Source: JAVBLQ01 sp031553435 (lineage in GTDB: Bacteria > Bacteroidota > Bacteroidia > Bacteroidales > Azobacteroidaceae). From it: 41,118 nt of DNA. The notes under the pieces were generated by a model. It saw only the letters and a program-made list of their open reading frames with translations, searched no databases and was not told the origin of the DNA. Location of the stretch: contig JAVBLQ010000071.1 in assembly GCA_031553435.1 (NCBI GenBank), positions 1 to 41,118 of the forward strand. Reading direction: 5' to 3'. Made by a program: the position numbers and the translations under genes. Below are positions 1-7,987 of this stretch, in pieces (position 1 is the first letter of the stretch; every line of letters starts with the position of its first letter).

Positions 1-126
1 CCACAATTGATAATCAAGCAGTTAAGAGGAAATTCTTAGCTGCTTTTTCTTTTGGGTGGCAACAAAGTGAATAACAAAATGCCTATATATACAAGTCTAT
101 CTCCACTTTTTAAGATGTTCTATTTG
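1..126. other. left flank of the IS element, no recognisable gene
   Basis: The third forward frame is open from the window edge to a TAA at 72-74 and could be the last 23 codons of a gene that starts outside the window (it ends with FGWQQSE). I do not recognise it. The remaining bases up to the IS end show no recombinase-like coding, so the left flank does not supply the missing N-terminal part of the recombinase fragment found on the other side of the IS. Confidence 0.3.
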
Positions 127-148
127 GTAAGCCTTCGGTAAACCCCGT
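127..148 (+). repeat. IS66 left terminal inverted repeat
   Basis: Begins GTAAGCCTTCGGTAAACC and is matched by the reverse complement of 2854-2875 at 21 of 22 positions (base 5 is G here and C at the other end). Confidence 0.93.
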
Positions 149-172
149 CTCTGATTTTCCGGCTAGCCGTCG

Positions 173-180
173 TACCTTTG
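173..180 (+). promoter_or_regulatory. probable IS66 promoter, -7 box TACCTTTG
   Basis: TACCTTTG fits the Bacteroidota -7 consensus TAnnTTTG and lies 22 bases before the ATG at 202 of orfA, so the IS brings its own promoter. No good TTTG -33 box is seen at the right distance. Confidence 0.5.
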
Positions 181-201
181 CATAAACCAACAGTTAGTTT
201 T

Positions 202-522
202 ATGCAATTAGATCGCAATCATTTTGAGGAAGATTTACTCCCGCTTCCAGGAGTCCGGTTTAACCGTCAAGGATTTCTGTGCCAATGAAGGGCTTGCCCC
301 CAGTAAGTTTTATTACTGGCAGCAGCGTATCCGCCCATCCAGCCACCCGCTGGTACGAAACGGTTTCCTTCCACTTTCCATCGACGAGCCTGCCAACGAC
401 AATCCTTCCGCGTTCCCGGTATGGAGAACCAACTGGAGATTACCTATCCGAGTGGCATCACCCTGCGCTTCAGAGGGTGCATCAGTGCAAAAGAGATCCT
501 TTCCCTGCTAAACTCTAGATGA
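202..522 (+). pseudogene. IS66 orfA (TnpA accessory protein), frameshifted
   Basis: This is the small helix-turn-helix-type accessory protein of IS66 elements. Recognisable family sequence (IYSRFQESGLTVKDFCANEG, then FYYWQQRIRP) sits in the frame of 224-511, but the natural start appears to be ATG 202, which reads MQLDRNHFEE in another frame. Removing one base near 229-232 would join the two into HFEE-IYSRFQESG. The expected family C-terminus (LEITYPSGITLRFRGC, ending LLNSR) lies in the third frame and runs to a TGA at 520-522, so a second frameshift lies near 400-435. The gene stops just before tnpB. With two breaks it is unlikely to give a working protein. The family assignment is firm; the exact break points are inferred. 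Confidence 0.8.
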
Positions 523-523
523 C

Positions 524-865
524 ATGCTACAGCTGACTCCCTCAATGAACTACTACCTGTATCCCTATCCGGCTGACATGCGGCGGGGCTTCTACTCTCT
601 GAGCGGATTGATACACGACGTGATGGGTAAAGATATCCGCAATGGTGACGTCTTCATTTTTATCAACCGCTACTGCTCCGGTATGAAAATCCTTCACATG
701 GAGTACGGTCAATTTGTGATTTATCAGATTATACTTCCGGAGGGAAGCTTCCGGCTGCCCGATATCGACGAAAATACGGGTGCCCTGCACACCAGTTGGC
801 AGAACCTGATAGGTATGCTACAGAACGTGGACAAAAATATGATTCTTAAGCGGAAGAAGTGGTGA
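524..865 (+). CDS. IS66 family accessory protein TnpB (orfB)
   Basis: A 113-residue protein of the IS66 Orf2 family (TnpB), needed together with OrfA and TnpC for transposition of IS66 elements; its molecular role is not well defined. The typical pattern is present: MNYYLYPYPADMRRGFYSL near the start, GDVFIFINRYCSGMKILHME in the middle and a basic C-terminal tail (KNMILKRKKW). Length is normal and the frame is intact, unlike both neighbouring IS genes. The ATG at 524 follows the reconstructed end of orfA by one base, the usual tight spacing in these elements. Since orfA and tnpC are broken here, this protein alone should not support movement, though it might act on related copies elsewhere. 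Confidence 0.9.
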   Translation: MLQLTPSMNYYLYPYPADMRRGFYSLSGLIHDVMGKDIRNGDVFIFINRYCSGMKILHMEYGQFVIYQIILPEGSFRLPDIDENTGALHTSWQNLIGMLQNVDKNMILKRKKW

Positions 866-905
866 GATAGTTATTGAAATACTTAAACAAACCACTGATT
901 CTGTG

Positions 906-913
906 TATCTTTG
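906..913 (+). promoter_or_regulatory. possible internal promoter before tnpC, -7 box TATCTTTG
   Basis: TATCTTTG matches the TAnnTTTG -7 consensus and lies 20 bases before the reconstructed tnpC ATG at 933. No convincing -33 box is visible, so this is tentative. Confidence 0.3.
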
Positions 914-932
914 TGGTATCAAACGAGCAAAG

Positions 933-2706
933 ATGACAGAGGATTAGAGCCTATTTATACAGCAAATACTGGAAGAGCGCGACAGGCTCTACCAAGAAAA
1001 TGCCAACCTCAAAAGCGAACTGACCAACCTGCGTCAGCAAGATGAAAACACCTCTATCCTCCACTCGGTCAACCTCCAAATCCAATCGGATTATTACGAG
1101 CAATGCGCCCGTGAAGCCACTTCCGCCTTATCCGAGAAAGAAGCCATCATAGAGCAGCAAGAAGACCAACTTCGTTCCCAAGAGAACATACTTCGCTCCC
1201 AAAACAAAACCATCGGAGATCAGAGGGAGCAGATTCTTTACCTGAAACATCAGGTGGACAAATTACGCCGCCAGATCTGGGGACAAAAGAGCGAGAAGCA
1301 TATCCCGGAAGATCCCCAGCAACGTTGGTTGGACTTCGAAGGACTGGATCTACTCCCCGAAGAAAAGCAGTTGGCTTTGAGCATCACCGATGAGATAAAG
1401 GCTTACAAAGAGAGCCGCACCAAGGTACGCAAGGAGGCCAAACCGGCGCGTCGTCCGCTTCCGGAGAATCTGGAACGTGTTATCAATGCGATTACCCCTG
1501 AAGAAGTCATCGGCCATGAGGATGAATACGTGGAGGTGGAACCGGAAACCCGCGAGGTGCTAGTTTACAATCCGGGCACTTGTCACATACGCGTGGATGT
1601 ACGTCGCAAGTTCATCCCCAAAGACAAAGCCAAGAAAGAAGAGTGCCCGTTTATTACCGCTCCTCTTGCTCCGCTTCCCTTGGCAAAGAGCTATGCCGAT
1701 GCCACCCTGTTTGCCGAACTGATGATAGGCAAGTTTGCTTACCACCTTCCCTTTTACCGCCAGGCCAAGATGTTCCGTTCCCTAGGTATAGATCTTCCCG
1801 AGTCCACCATTACGGGATGGCGGGAAGGAGTAGCCGACCTTCTGCGCCCAACCTATTACAGGTTGTTGGAGCTAATCATGAGTTCCGATTACGTGCAGGC
1901 CGACGAGACCACCGTCCCCATCGTCAATAACGAGAAGAAGAAGACCGTCAAAGGGTACCTTTGGATGGCTCGCTCCGTCATGACCGGACACACGGCCTTC
2001 TATTACGACCACGGTTCACGCGCCCAAAAGGTGGCGCTGAAACTCTTCAAGGACTTCCAGGGCTTTATACAAAGCGACGGCTATGCCGTGTATGACAGTT
2101 TTGAGGCCAAGAAAGGAATCTGCCCCCATCGGTTGCTGGGCGCATGCCCGAAGAAAGTTCGATGAAGCCAAACTAGAAGATAAGACACGTTCCGAATATG
2201 CCCTGACGCAGATTGGTCTGCTGTACGATATAGAGCGGATGGCCGACGAGCAGCAGCTCTCTTACGAAGAACGAGCCAACCTGCGTGCACGTATGTCTTA
2301 CCCGCTGATGCAGACCTTCGAGAAATGGATGCTGGCGGAGATGCCGAAAGTCATGCCCAAGAGCCGCATTGCAAAAGCGTTATGTTATACATATAATATT
2401 TATCATAAACTAACCCGCTACCACCTAGATGGCAGACTGAAGATAGACAACAACGGGGCGGAGAATCAAATCCGGGATATCACCCTAGGCAGAAAGAACT
2501 GGCTGTTCTGCGGAACAGACTCTTCGGCAGAGGATGCGGCGGTGATTTACTCCATGATGGTGTGCTGCAAGGCAGCGGACGTCGACTTTCGTCAGTGGCT
2601 GGTCTTCTTCCTGAATAATGTGCATCGGTATGATGATGACTTGAACATGGACCTAGCCGATCTGTTGCCACACAACTTTAAGAACTCCAACACGGAATCG
2701 GAGTGA
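933..2706 (+). pseudogene. IS66 transposase TnpC, broken by a stop codon and a frameshift
   Basis: This is the DDE transposase of the element. The natural start is ATG 933 (MTED), but codon 5 is an in-frame TAG (945-947); after it the frame is open through a long coiled-coil N-terminus (QQILEERDRLYQENANLK) into the known transposase region. A DDE set is visible: D in DYVQADETTVPI, D in GFIQSDGYAVYDSF and E in NNGAENQIRDI. Near 2123-2127 a run of five C shifts the frame: GICP- should continue IGCWAHARRKFDEA, which is found in the next frame and runs to the stop at 2706 (ending LLPHNFKNSNTESE). Deleting one C restores the whole protein. The gene is therefore inactive as written. Sequencing error in the C run is possible, but the TAG and the orfA breaks argue for real decay. 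Confidence 0.92.
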
Positions 2707-2716
2707 ATCTGAAAAG

Positions 2717-2761
2717 GCTCCGAAGAAGTTGTAGTGCACTTCTACTTGTTCGGAGCATTTT
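2717..2761 (+). terminator. hairpin after tnpC
   Basis: gctccgaagaagt and acttctacttgttcggagc form an interrupted stem closed by gctccgaa/ttcggagc and followed by attttaag. It lies 11 bases after the tnpC stop, inside the IS, and probably terminates IS transcription. Confidence 0.6.
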
Positions 2762-2853
2762 AAGAACCCTCCAAAAACAATCTCACTATTTTGAAAACGC
2801 ATCCCGCACCCAAGGAGGAGACTACAAGGTCGGGATTTGGTTTTTTGGAGCCA

Positions 2854-2875
2854 ACGGGGTTTACCGAAGGGTTAC
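2854..2875 (-). repeat. IS66 right terminal inverted repeat
   Basis: The reverse complement begins GTAACCCTTCGGTAAACC and matches the left end at 127-148 at 21 of 22 positions. It defines the right boundary of the IS. Confidence 0.93.
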
Positions 2876-3284
2876 GATTGAGAATAAGATTAACACAGCC
2901 AAAACAAGATTTGGTTGTGGTGAAATTGATCGAGATGTTTATGAAACAGTTTTGAAAGAGTTTGAACCTCAAAGGAAGGATTTACAACAAAAATTAGAGG
3001 TTGCTCAAATAAATTTATCGAACTATTCCCCTTATGTAGATTATGCTGTCTCAATGTCTTGTAAATTAGGGGGTTTATGGAAAGAATGTGATATGGTAAA
3101 GAGAGAGAAATTGCAAAATTTAGTGTTTCCTGAAGGTGTTTTCTATGATAAGAAAATGGGGGCTTATCGAACCCCTCAACATAATACTTTCTTTCATGCA
3201 ATTAGCACAGAATTAAGGAATTATAAAAAAGAAAAAAGGAACAAATCAGATAAAATTCCAATTTGTCCCTTTAAGTGCGGCTGA
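2876..3284 (+). pseudogene. C-terminal remnant of a large serine recombinase
   Basis: Starting directly at the IS end, the frame encodes about 135 residues that look like the C-terminal part of the large serine recombinases common in Bacteroidota: a coiled-coil stretch (IENKINTAKTRFGCGEIDRDVYE), then a pattern around WKECDMVKREKLQNLVFPEG and YDKKMGAYRTPQHN. The catalytic N-terminal domain, including its serine, is absent, and the other side of the IS does not encode it. The upstream open frame from 2703 is only IS sequence read through and is not part of the gene. The stop TGA (3282-3284) lies inside the tRNA-Leu gene on the other strand, so the final residues (FKCG) are specified by tRNA sequence. 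This is probably a relic of an integrated element next to the tRNA, cut by the IS and a deletion. The family call is from pattern memory only. Confidence 0.75.
3238..3269 (+). terminator. hairpin next to the tRNA-Leu gene
   Basis: ggaacaaat and atttgtccc pair with one mismatch around a 14-base loop. On the minus strand it lies just beyond the tRNA 3' end, where it could end tRNA transcription; on the plus strand it lies within the recombinase remnant. Confidence 0.4.
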
Positions 3285-3357
3285 AGGGACTCGAACCCCC
3301 ACGCCTCTCAGCACCAGATCCTAAGTCTGGCGTGGCTACCAATTACACCACAGCCGC
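3276..3357 (-). tRNA. tRNA-Leu (anticodon UAG)
   Basis: Read on the minus strand the gene starts GCGGCTG and ends CAGCCGC plus discriminator A, giving a perfect 7-bp acceptor stem. The anticodon arm CCAGA-CTTAGGA-TCTGG carries TAG in the loop, which reads CUA and other CUN leucine codons. A long variable arm (class II) and the T loop GGTTCGAGTC are present, as expected for tRNA-Leu. CCA is not encoded. A good promoter lies directly upstream. The 3' end overlaps the last codons of the serine recombinase remnant, so this tRNA may have been the insertion neighbourhood of an integrated element. Confidence 0.97.
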
Positions 3358-3367
3358 TAAGCGAGTG

Positions 3368-3398
3368 CAAAGGTAATTTTTATTTTATATTTTGCAAA
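3368..3398 (-). promoter_or_regulatory. promoter of tRNA-Leu (TTTG-N19-TACCTTTG)
   Basis: On the minus strand TTTG (3395-3398) is followed after 19 bases by TACCTTTG (3368-3375), an almost ideal Bacteroidota sigma-ABfr promoter, ending about 10 bases before the tRNA 5' end. Confidence 0.8.
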
Positions 3399-3411
3399 AT
3401 ATATTTTATAT

Positions 3412-4020
3412 TTATTTGAAAATTTTTAAACGCTCACTCAAAGGTTTCATCTCTTTATTGCCCGGATCTTTAGTGGGAACTCCAAATGGCATTTGGGACT
3501 TAAGTTCCCAATTCGGATCAATATTCCAGGCTTCTGCAATGGCACTATTGATTAATGGATTGTAATGCTGCAAAGACGCTCCGAGTCCGGCATCTTCCAA
3601 CATTGTCCAAACCGCTAATTGATGCATACCTGCCGTATGTTCCGACCAAATAGGAAAATTGTCTTTATAAGCTGGAAACGCATCTTGCAATCCTTTGACA
3701 ACAGATTTATCTTCAAAGAAAAGAACTGTTCCATATCCCGCAGCAAAAGAATCATCTATTTTTGCTTCCGTAGCAGGGAAATCTTTTTCCGGAACAATTT
3801 TTTTCAAGGTTTCTTTAACTATATCCCATAGCTTTTTATGATTTTCTCCAAGTAAAAGAACCATTCTTGTTGACTGGGAATTGAAAGCCGATGGCACATT
3901 ATTTAACGCATATCCTAAAATGTCTTCTATTTCTTTATCCGAAACAAGAGATTGATTCGTTATATTGTAATAAGTTCTGCGATTTTTGAGCGCTTCTTTA
4001 AAATTACGTGTTATTGCCAT
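3412..4020 (-). CDS. nitroreductase family protein (Frm2/Hbn1-like)
   Basis: A 202-residue flavin-dependent oxidoreductase of the nitroreductase superfamily, closest in pattern to the small Frm2/Hbn1 branch: MAITRNFKEALKNRRTYYNI at the start (the R-R-[ST] region that contacts FMN), SAFNSQSTRMVLL, a central AGYGTVLFFED, WSEHTAGMHQLAVWTMLEDAGLGASLQHYNP, and a C-terminal MPFGVPTKDPGNKEM. Such enzymes are cytosolic, bind FMN and use NAD(P)H to reduce nitro-aromatics or other electron acceptors; the natural substrate is unknown. The start is well supported because the minus strand reads aaaggaggtaatt directly before ATG, a full Shine-Dalgarno, unusual among the genes here. It is transcribed toward the tRNA-Leu and divergently from the small membrane protein gene at 4234. 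Family call is firm, function inferred. Confidence 0.88.
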   Translation of the reverse strand: MAITRNFKEALKNRRTYYNITNQSLVSDKEIEDILGYALNNVPSAFNSQSTRMVLLLGENHKKLWDIVKETLKKIVPEKDFPATEAKIDDSFAAGYGTVLFFEDKSVVKGLQDAFPAYKDNFPIWSEHTAGMHQLAVWTMLEDAGLGASLQHYNPLINSAIAEAWNIDPNWELKSQMPFGVPTKDPGNKEMKPLSERLKIFK

Positions 4021-4137
4021 AATTACCTCCTTTAATTTTAATTTATATAATTAACATGCTAATTTAACAATTTACTATGAAATATGTTCACAATCTTGAT
4101 TTTTAAAAATATATTGGAATAAAAACACTAACAAAAC

Positions 4138-4167
4138 TTTGTATATATTATTTTTTTTTTACTTTTG
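4138..4167 (+). promoter_or_regulatory. promoter TTTG-N18-TACTTTTG for the 4234 gene
   Basis: TTTG at 4138-4141 and TACTTTTG at 4160-4167 are spaced 18 bases apart and precede the ATG by 66 bases. The rest of the 4021-4233 interval is AT-rich with nothing else recognisable. Confidence 0.65.
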
Positions 4168-4233
4168 CAAAGCAATTGAAAGAACAACACAGTTTTGCTG
4201 AAAACATACATTCTAAACAATAAATTTACAATT

Positions 4234-4587
4234 ATGGACAAAAAAACGATCGCTTTACTCTCTTACATCACGCTTATCGGATGGCTTATTGCTTTTTTCA
4301 GTTACAAAAGCAGTGAAAAAAGTTCACTTCCCAGTTATCATTTAAGACAAGGATTCGGTTTATTCTTGACCGGATTTGCTTTAGGAATTGTAACATGGGT
4401 TCTATCCATCATAATAGCAATGATTTCTGTTTCTTTACTTTCAATTATGTCAATTGTCAACCTTGTTATTTCTTTGGGATTATTAGCATTAATGATCATT
4501 GGTGCAATTACAGCAAACAAAGGTGAAGAAAAACCTCTTCCTATTATCGGAAAAATGTTTGAAGGAAAATTCAATTTCATCCCATAA
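4234..4587 (+). CDS. small membrane protein, DUF4870-like
   Basis: A 117-residue protein with a hydrophobic helix at about 5-21 (IALLSYITLIGWLIAFFSY), a short polar stretch with SLPSYHLRQGFGLFLTGF, and one or two further long hydrophobic segments to about residue 95 (IVTWVLSIIIAMISVSLL, VNLVISLGLLALMIIGAI), then a polar tail with KPLPIIGKMF. The S-x-x-x-H-LRQ-G-F pattern between the first two helices is typical of the DUF4870 group of small inner-membrane proteins; no biochemical role is known to me. I chose ATG 4234 over the upstream non-ATG start at 4195 because the latter lacks family-like sequence. It has its own promoter and a strong terminator behind it, so it is probably a single-gene transcript. 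Confidence 0.8.
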   Translation: MDKKTIALLSYITLIGWLIAFFSYKSSEKSSLPSYHLRQGFGLFLTGFALGIVTWVLSIIIAMISVSLLSIMSIVNLVISLGLLALMIIGAITANKGEEKPLPIIGKMFEGKFNFIP

Positions 4588-4610
4588 TCAAACAGATATT
4601 TTGATTTCTA

Positions 4611-4652
4611 AAAAAACTCCCGATTGATTCAAATTTCAATCGGGAGTTTTTT
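4611..4652. terminator. bidirectional terminator between the 4234 gene and carB
   Basis: aaaaaactcccgattga and tcaatcgggagtttttt are perfectly complementary (17 bp) around an 8-base loop, with T runs on both strands. It sits between two convergent genes and serves both. Confidence 0.95.
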
Positions 4653-4656
4653 CTTT

Positions 4657-7600
4657 TTATAAAATATATTCCTGCCAGTTTTTAATCTGTATATCATTTT
4701 CATTCATAGAACAAAATGCCTCAATGAATGCGCTTGCCAAGCGGGCATTTGTCAACAACGGAATGTTGTGATCAATCGCTGCCCTACGAATCTTATATCC
4801 ATTGGTTAACTCGCGACGAGTGTGATTTTTAGGAATGTTGATAACCAGGTCAATTTTATGATTGGACATGATATCAAGCACATTATTGTGTCCATCTTCA
4901 TCCGGCCAATCTACTGTTGTTGCTTTGATTCCATTCTCTTCCAGAAATTTCTGGCTCCCGGAGGTAGCATAAATAATATAGTTTTTTTCTCCTAACGAAC
5001 GACAAGCATCCAGTAAATCCACTTTAGATTTTGCGGTTCCCGATGAAATCAAAACTCCTTTCTTCGGAGGATTATATCCTACAGCAATCATGGAAGAAAG
5101 TAAAGCTTCGTGAAAATCATCACCAATACAACCAACTTCTCCGGTTGAAGACATATCGACTCCCAAAATCGGATCCGCTTTGTGCAGACGGGTAAATGAG
5201 AATTGAGATGCTTTCACTCCAATCCAATCTATGTCGAAAGCAGAACCATCGGGTTTGCTGTATGAAGCATCCAGCATGATTCTCGTTGCCGTTTCTATAA
5301 AGTTGCGTTTCAGCACTTTGGAAACAAACGGGAAAGATCGTGATGCTCGTAAATTACATTCAATGACTTTTACTTCATTATTTTTTGCCAGATATTGAAT
5401 ATTGAATGGTCCGCTGATATTCAATTCTTTGGCGATCTTTTTACTGATGCGTTTGATTCTTCTGGCTGTTTCGAAATAAATTTTCTGAGCAGGGAAGACC
5501 AAAGTTGCATCTCCCGAGTGAACACCGGCAAATTCAACGTGCTCTGAAATAGCATATTCAACAATTTCACCATTGTGGGCAACCGCATCAAATTCTATTT
5601 CTTTGGCATTTTGTAAAAAGACGGAAACTACAACCGGATATTCTTTGGAAACATTGACAGCTGCTTTCAGGAATGTTTCCATTTCCTCATGAGAATAACA
5701 AACATTCATTGCTGCTCCGGAAAGTACATACGACGGACGAATCAACACCGGGAAACCTACCTTATCAACGAACTCATTGATTTCTTTCATACTAGTCAAT
5801 TCCTGCCATTGGGGTTGGTCGATATCCAATTGATCCAACATGCTGGAGAATTTGTGACGATTTTCTGCTCTGTCAATGCTTACCGGAGAAGTTCCCAGAA
5901 TCGGTACTTGCTGGCGGTGAAGTTTCATTGCCAGGTTGTTCGGAATTTGTCCTCCCACAGAAACAATAACACCTTTGGGAGTTTCCAGATCAATGATATC
6001 CAGTACACGTTCCATCGAAAGTTCATCGAAATACAAGCGGTCGCACATATCGTAATCAGTTGATACAGTTTCCGGATTGTAGTTGATCATGATGGCTTTA
6101 TAACCCAGTTTCCGTGCTGTTTGTACGGCATTAACCGAACACCAGTCGAACTCTACGGAAGAACCGATGCGATAAGCTCCTGAACCCAGAACTACAACTG
6201 TTTTATCATTTTTATAATAAGAAATATCATTTTCAGTATCTCCGTAAGTCATATAGAGATAGTTTGTCAGATCCGGATCTTCTGAAGCAATCGTGTTGAT
6301 TCGTTTGACAGCAGGAACGATATTACTCTTTTTCCTTAAAGAACGAACTTTCAGATTGGCTCTCTCCATATTTTCGTTTGGATCTTCTACAAAACGAGCG
6401 ATTTGGAAATCTGAGAATCCAAGTCGTTTGGCTTCTTTCAAAACATCAGCAGGAATATCTTCTATTTTATTATAGGTTTTCAGTTTATTGGAAAAATCAA
6501 CTATATTTTTCAATCCGTTGAGGAACCAATGATCGATTTTTGTCAGATCATGAATTTTTTCAATGCTATAACCTTTCTCTAAGGCTTTGGCAATGGCAAA
6601 GATACGCAAGTCAGTAGGATTAGCCAGTTCTTCATCCAGATTATCAAATTGCAAGTCTTTGTTTCCTACAAATCCATGCATGCCTTGTCCGATCATTCTT
6701 AAACCTTTTTGAATAATTTCTTCAAAAGATTTTCCGATGGACATGATTTCCCCGACTGATTTCATGCTTGAACCGATCTGACGGGAAACACCGGCAAATT
6801 TTGTTAAATCCCAACGGGGAATTTTCACAATCATATAATCAACCGAAGGAGCGACATAGGCAGAATTAGGAGTTCCCATCTCCCCTATCTGATCTAAGGA
6901 ATAACCCAAAGCAAGTTTTGCAGCTACAAAAGCCAAAGGATAACCGCTTGCTTTAGAAGCCAATGCCGAAGAACGACTCAAACGTGCATTGATTTCAATT
7001 ACCCGATAATCATTGGTATGCGCATTGAAAGCATATTGGATGTTACATTCACCCACAATTCCGATATGACGAATGATTTTTTTAGCAATATCTTCCAACA
7101 TCGTGATTTGTTCTTTGGAAAGGGAGCAAATGGGAGCAACTACGATACTTTCACCCGTATGCACGCCCAGCGGATCCACATTTTCCATCGGAACTACGGT
7201 GAAGCAATGGTCGTTTTTATCACGGATTACTTCAAACTCAATTTCTTTCCATCCTTTAAGAGATTCTTCTACTAAAATCTGCTTGGAATAAGCGAAAGAG
7301 CTTTCGCAAAGTATCTTAAATTCGCTGAGATCTGCACAGATTCCACTTCCCAAACCGCCTAATGCATAGGCAGATCTGACCATCACCGGAAAACCTATCT
7401 TTTCAGCGGCGGCAATGGCATCTTCCATGCTTTCTACAGCCTGGCTGACAGGAGTTTTTGCATCAATTTCATTCAGTTTTTTTGTAAAAAGATCACGGTC
7501 TTCGGTACACATGATTGCCTCGACGGAAGTTCCCAACACACGAACTCCGTATTTATCGAGAGTTCCGGCCAGGTACATTTCTGTTCCGCAATTCAAAGCG

Positions 7601-7881
7601 GTTTGTCCTCCGAAAGCCAACAGAATACCATCAGGTTTTTCTTTTCTGATGATTTCTTCCACAAAATAAGGTGTAATCGGCAGGAAGTAAACACAATCGG
7701 CAATTCCTTCCGAAGTTTGGATTGTTGCAATATTCGGATTGATTAACACAGTGTTGATTCCTTCCTCTTTCAACGCTTTCAACGCTTGTGAGCCGGAATA
7801 ATCAAATTCTCCCGCCTGACCGATTTTGAGCGCTCCGGAACCCAAAACCAATACTTTCCTGATCTCGTTCTTTACAGACAT
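4657..7881 (-). CDS. carB: carbamoyl-phosphate synthase large subunit
   Basis: A 1074-residue enzyme that makes carbamoyl phosphate from bicarbonate, ammonia and two ATP; ammonia is normally supplied by the small subunit CarA. The product feeds pyrimidine and arginine synthesis in the cytosol. The family architecture is complete: two homologous ATP-grasp halves, each opening with a nucleotide-fold motif (KVLVLGSGALKIGQAGEFDY at 10-29; TVVVLGSGAYRIGSSVEFDW near 565), followed by ATP-grasp loops (GSGICADL and VLSGAAMNVC) and a C-terminal MGS-like allosteric domain (from about 935) that binds effectors in relatives. Length is normal. carA is not adjacent: the gene behind the promoter region encodes an unrelated secreted protein, so carB is transcribed on its own. 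The 200-base leader contains a terminator hairpin and a possible leader peptide. Confidence 0.98.
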   Translation of the reverse strand: MSVKNEIRKVLVLGSGALKIGQAGEFDYSGSQALKALKEEGINTVLINPNIATIQTSEGIADCVYFLPITPYFVEEIIRKEKPDGILLAFGGQTALNCGTEMYLAGTLDKYGVRVLGTSVEAIMCTEDRDLFTKKLNEIDAKTPVSQAVESMEDAIAAAEKIGFPVMVRSAYALGGLGSGICADLSEFKILCESSFAYSKQILVEESLKGWKEIEFEVIRDKNDHCFTVVPMENVDPLGVHTGESIVVAPICSLSKEQITMLEDIAKKIIRHIGIVGECNIQYAFNAHTNDYRVIEINARLSRSSALASKASGYPLAFVAAKLALGYSLDQIGEMGTPNSAYVAPSVDYMIVKIPRWDLTKFAGVSRQIGSSMKSVGEIMSIGKSFEEIIQKGLRMIGQGMHGFVGNKDLQFDNLDEELANPTDLRIFAIAKALEKGYSIEKIHDLTKIDHWFLNGLKNIVDFSNKLKTYNKIEDIPADVLKEAKRLGFSDFQIARFVEDPNENMERANLKVRSLRKKSNIVPAVKRINTIASEDPDLTNYLYMTYGDTENDISYYKNDKTVVVLGSGAYRIGSSVEFDWCSVNAVQTARKLGYKAIMINYNPETVSTDYDMCDRLYFDELSMERVLDIIDLETPKGVIVSVGGQIPNNLAMKLHRQQVPILGTSPVSIDRAENRHKFSSMLDQLDIDQPQWQELTSMKEINEFVDKVGFPVLIRPSYVLSGAAMNVCYSHEEMETFLKAAVNVSKEYPVVVSVFLQNAKEIEFDAVAHNGEIVEYAISEHVEFAGVHSGDATLVFPAQKIYFETARRIKRISKKIAKELNISGPFNIQYLAKNNEVKVIECNLRASRSFPFVSKVLKRNFIETATRIMLDASYSKPDGSAFDIDWIGVKASQFSFTRLHKADPILGVDMSSTGEVGCIGDDFHEALLSSMIAVGYNPPKKGVLISSGTAKSKVDLLDACRSLGEKNYIIYATSGSQKFLEENGIKATTVDWPDEDGHNNVLDIMSNHKIDLVINIPKNHTRRELTNGYKIRRAAIDHNIPLLTNARLASAFIEAFCSMNENDIQIKNWQEYIL

Positions 7882-7888
7882 AATAAAT

Positions 7889-7953
7889 TGAGTTGTATGT
7901 TTTTAAGTTATACGTTTTAAGTTTTAAGTTGTACATTATATGTTTTAAGTTTA
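7889..7953. repeat. heptad repeat tract upstream of carB
   Basis: About nine successive 7-base units can be read, for example tacgttt taagttt taagttg tacatta tatgttt taagttt. It lies between the leader terminator and the carB start, so it would be in the 5' untranslated RNA. Only one arm is present; no convincing long hairpin is seen. Confidence 0.7.
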
Positions 7954-7954
7954 C

Positions 7955-7987
7955 AAAAAAAATGCGTTGGTTAAAAAGCCAACGCAT
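7955..7987 (-). terminator. intrinsic terminator in the carB leader (candidate attenuator)
   Basis: On the minus strand ATGCGTTGG and CCAACGCAT form a perfect 9-bp stem with an 8-base loop (CTTTTTAA), directly followed by eight T. It is placed about 75 bases before the carB ATG and downstream of the likely carB promoter, so it would stop carB transcription unless prevented. The stop codon of a 35-codon open frame falls in the loop. Confidence 0.85.

Larger units (their letters stand above)
127..2875 (+). mobile_element. IS66-family insertion sequence, complete ends but decayed genes
   Basis: The element is bounded by 22-bp inverted repeats that differ at one base and begin with GTAA, as IS66-family ends do. 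It carries the three-gene set of the family in order: orfA, tnpB (orfB) and tnpC. Length is 2749 bp, usual for the family. The 8 bases on either side (tctatttg and gattgaga) do not match, so no target duplication is visible; this points to a later deletion or recombination at one end. orfA has two apparent frameshifts and tnpC has one nonsense codon and one frameshift, so this copy should not move by itself. Its base composition is visibly richer in G+C than the surrounding genes, consistent with arrival from elsewhere. Confidence 0.93.

Noticed and set aside
2703..2875. N-terminal part of the long frame 2703-3284
   Set aside because: This stretch is the end of the IS and its inverted repeat, not recombinase coding sequence.
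119..2883. 8-bp target duplication around the IS66 element
   Set aside because: The flanks tctatttg and gattgaga do not match in either orientation.
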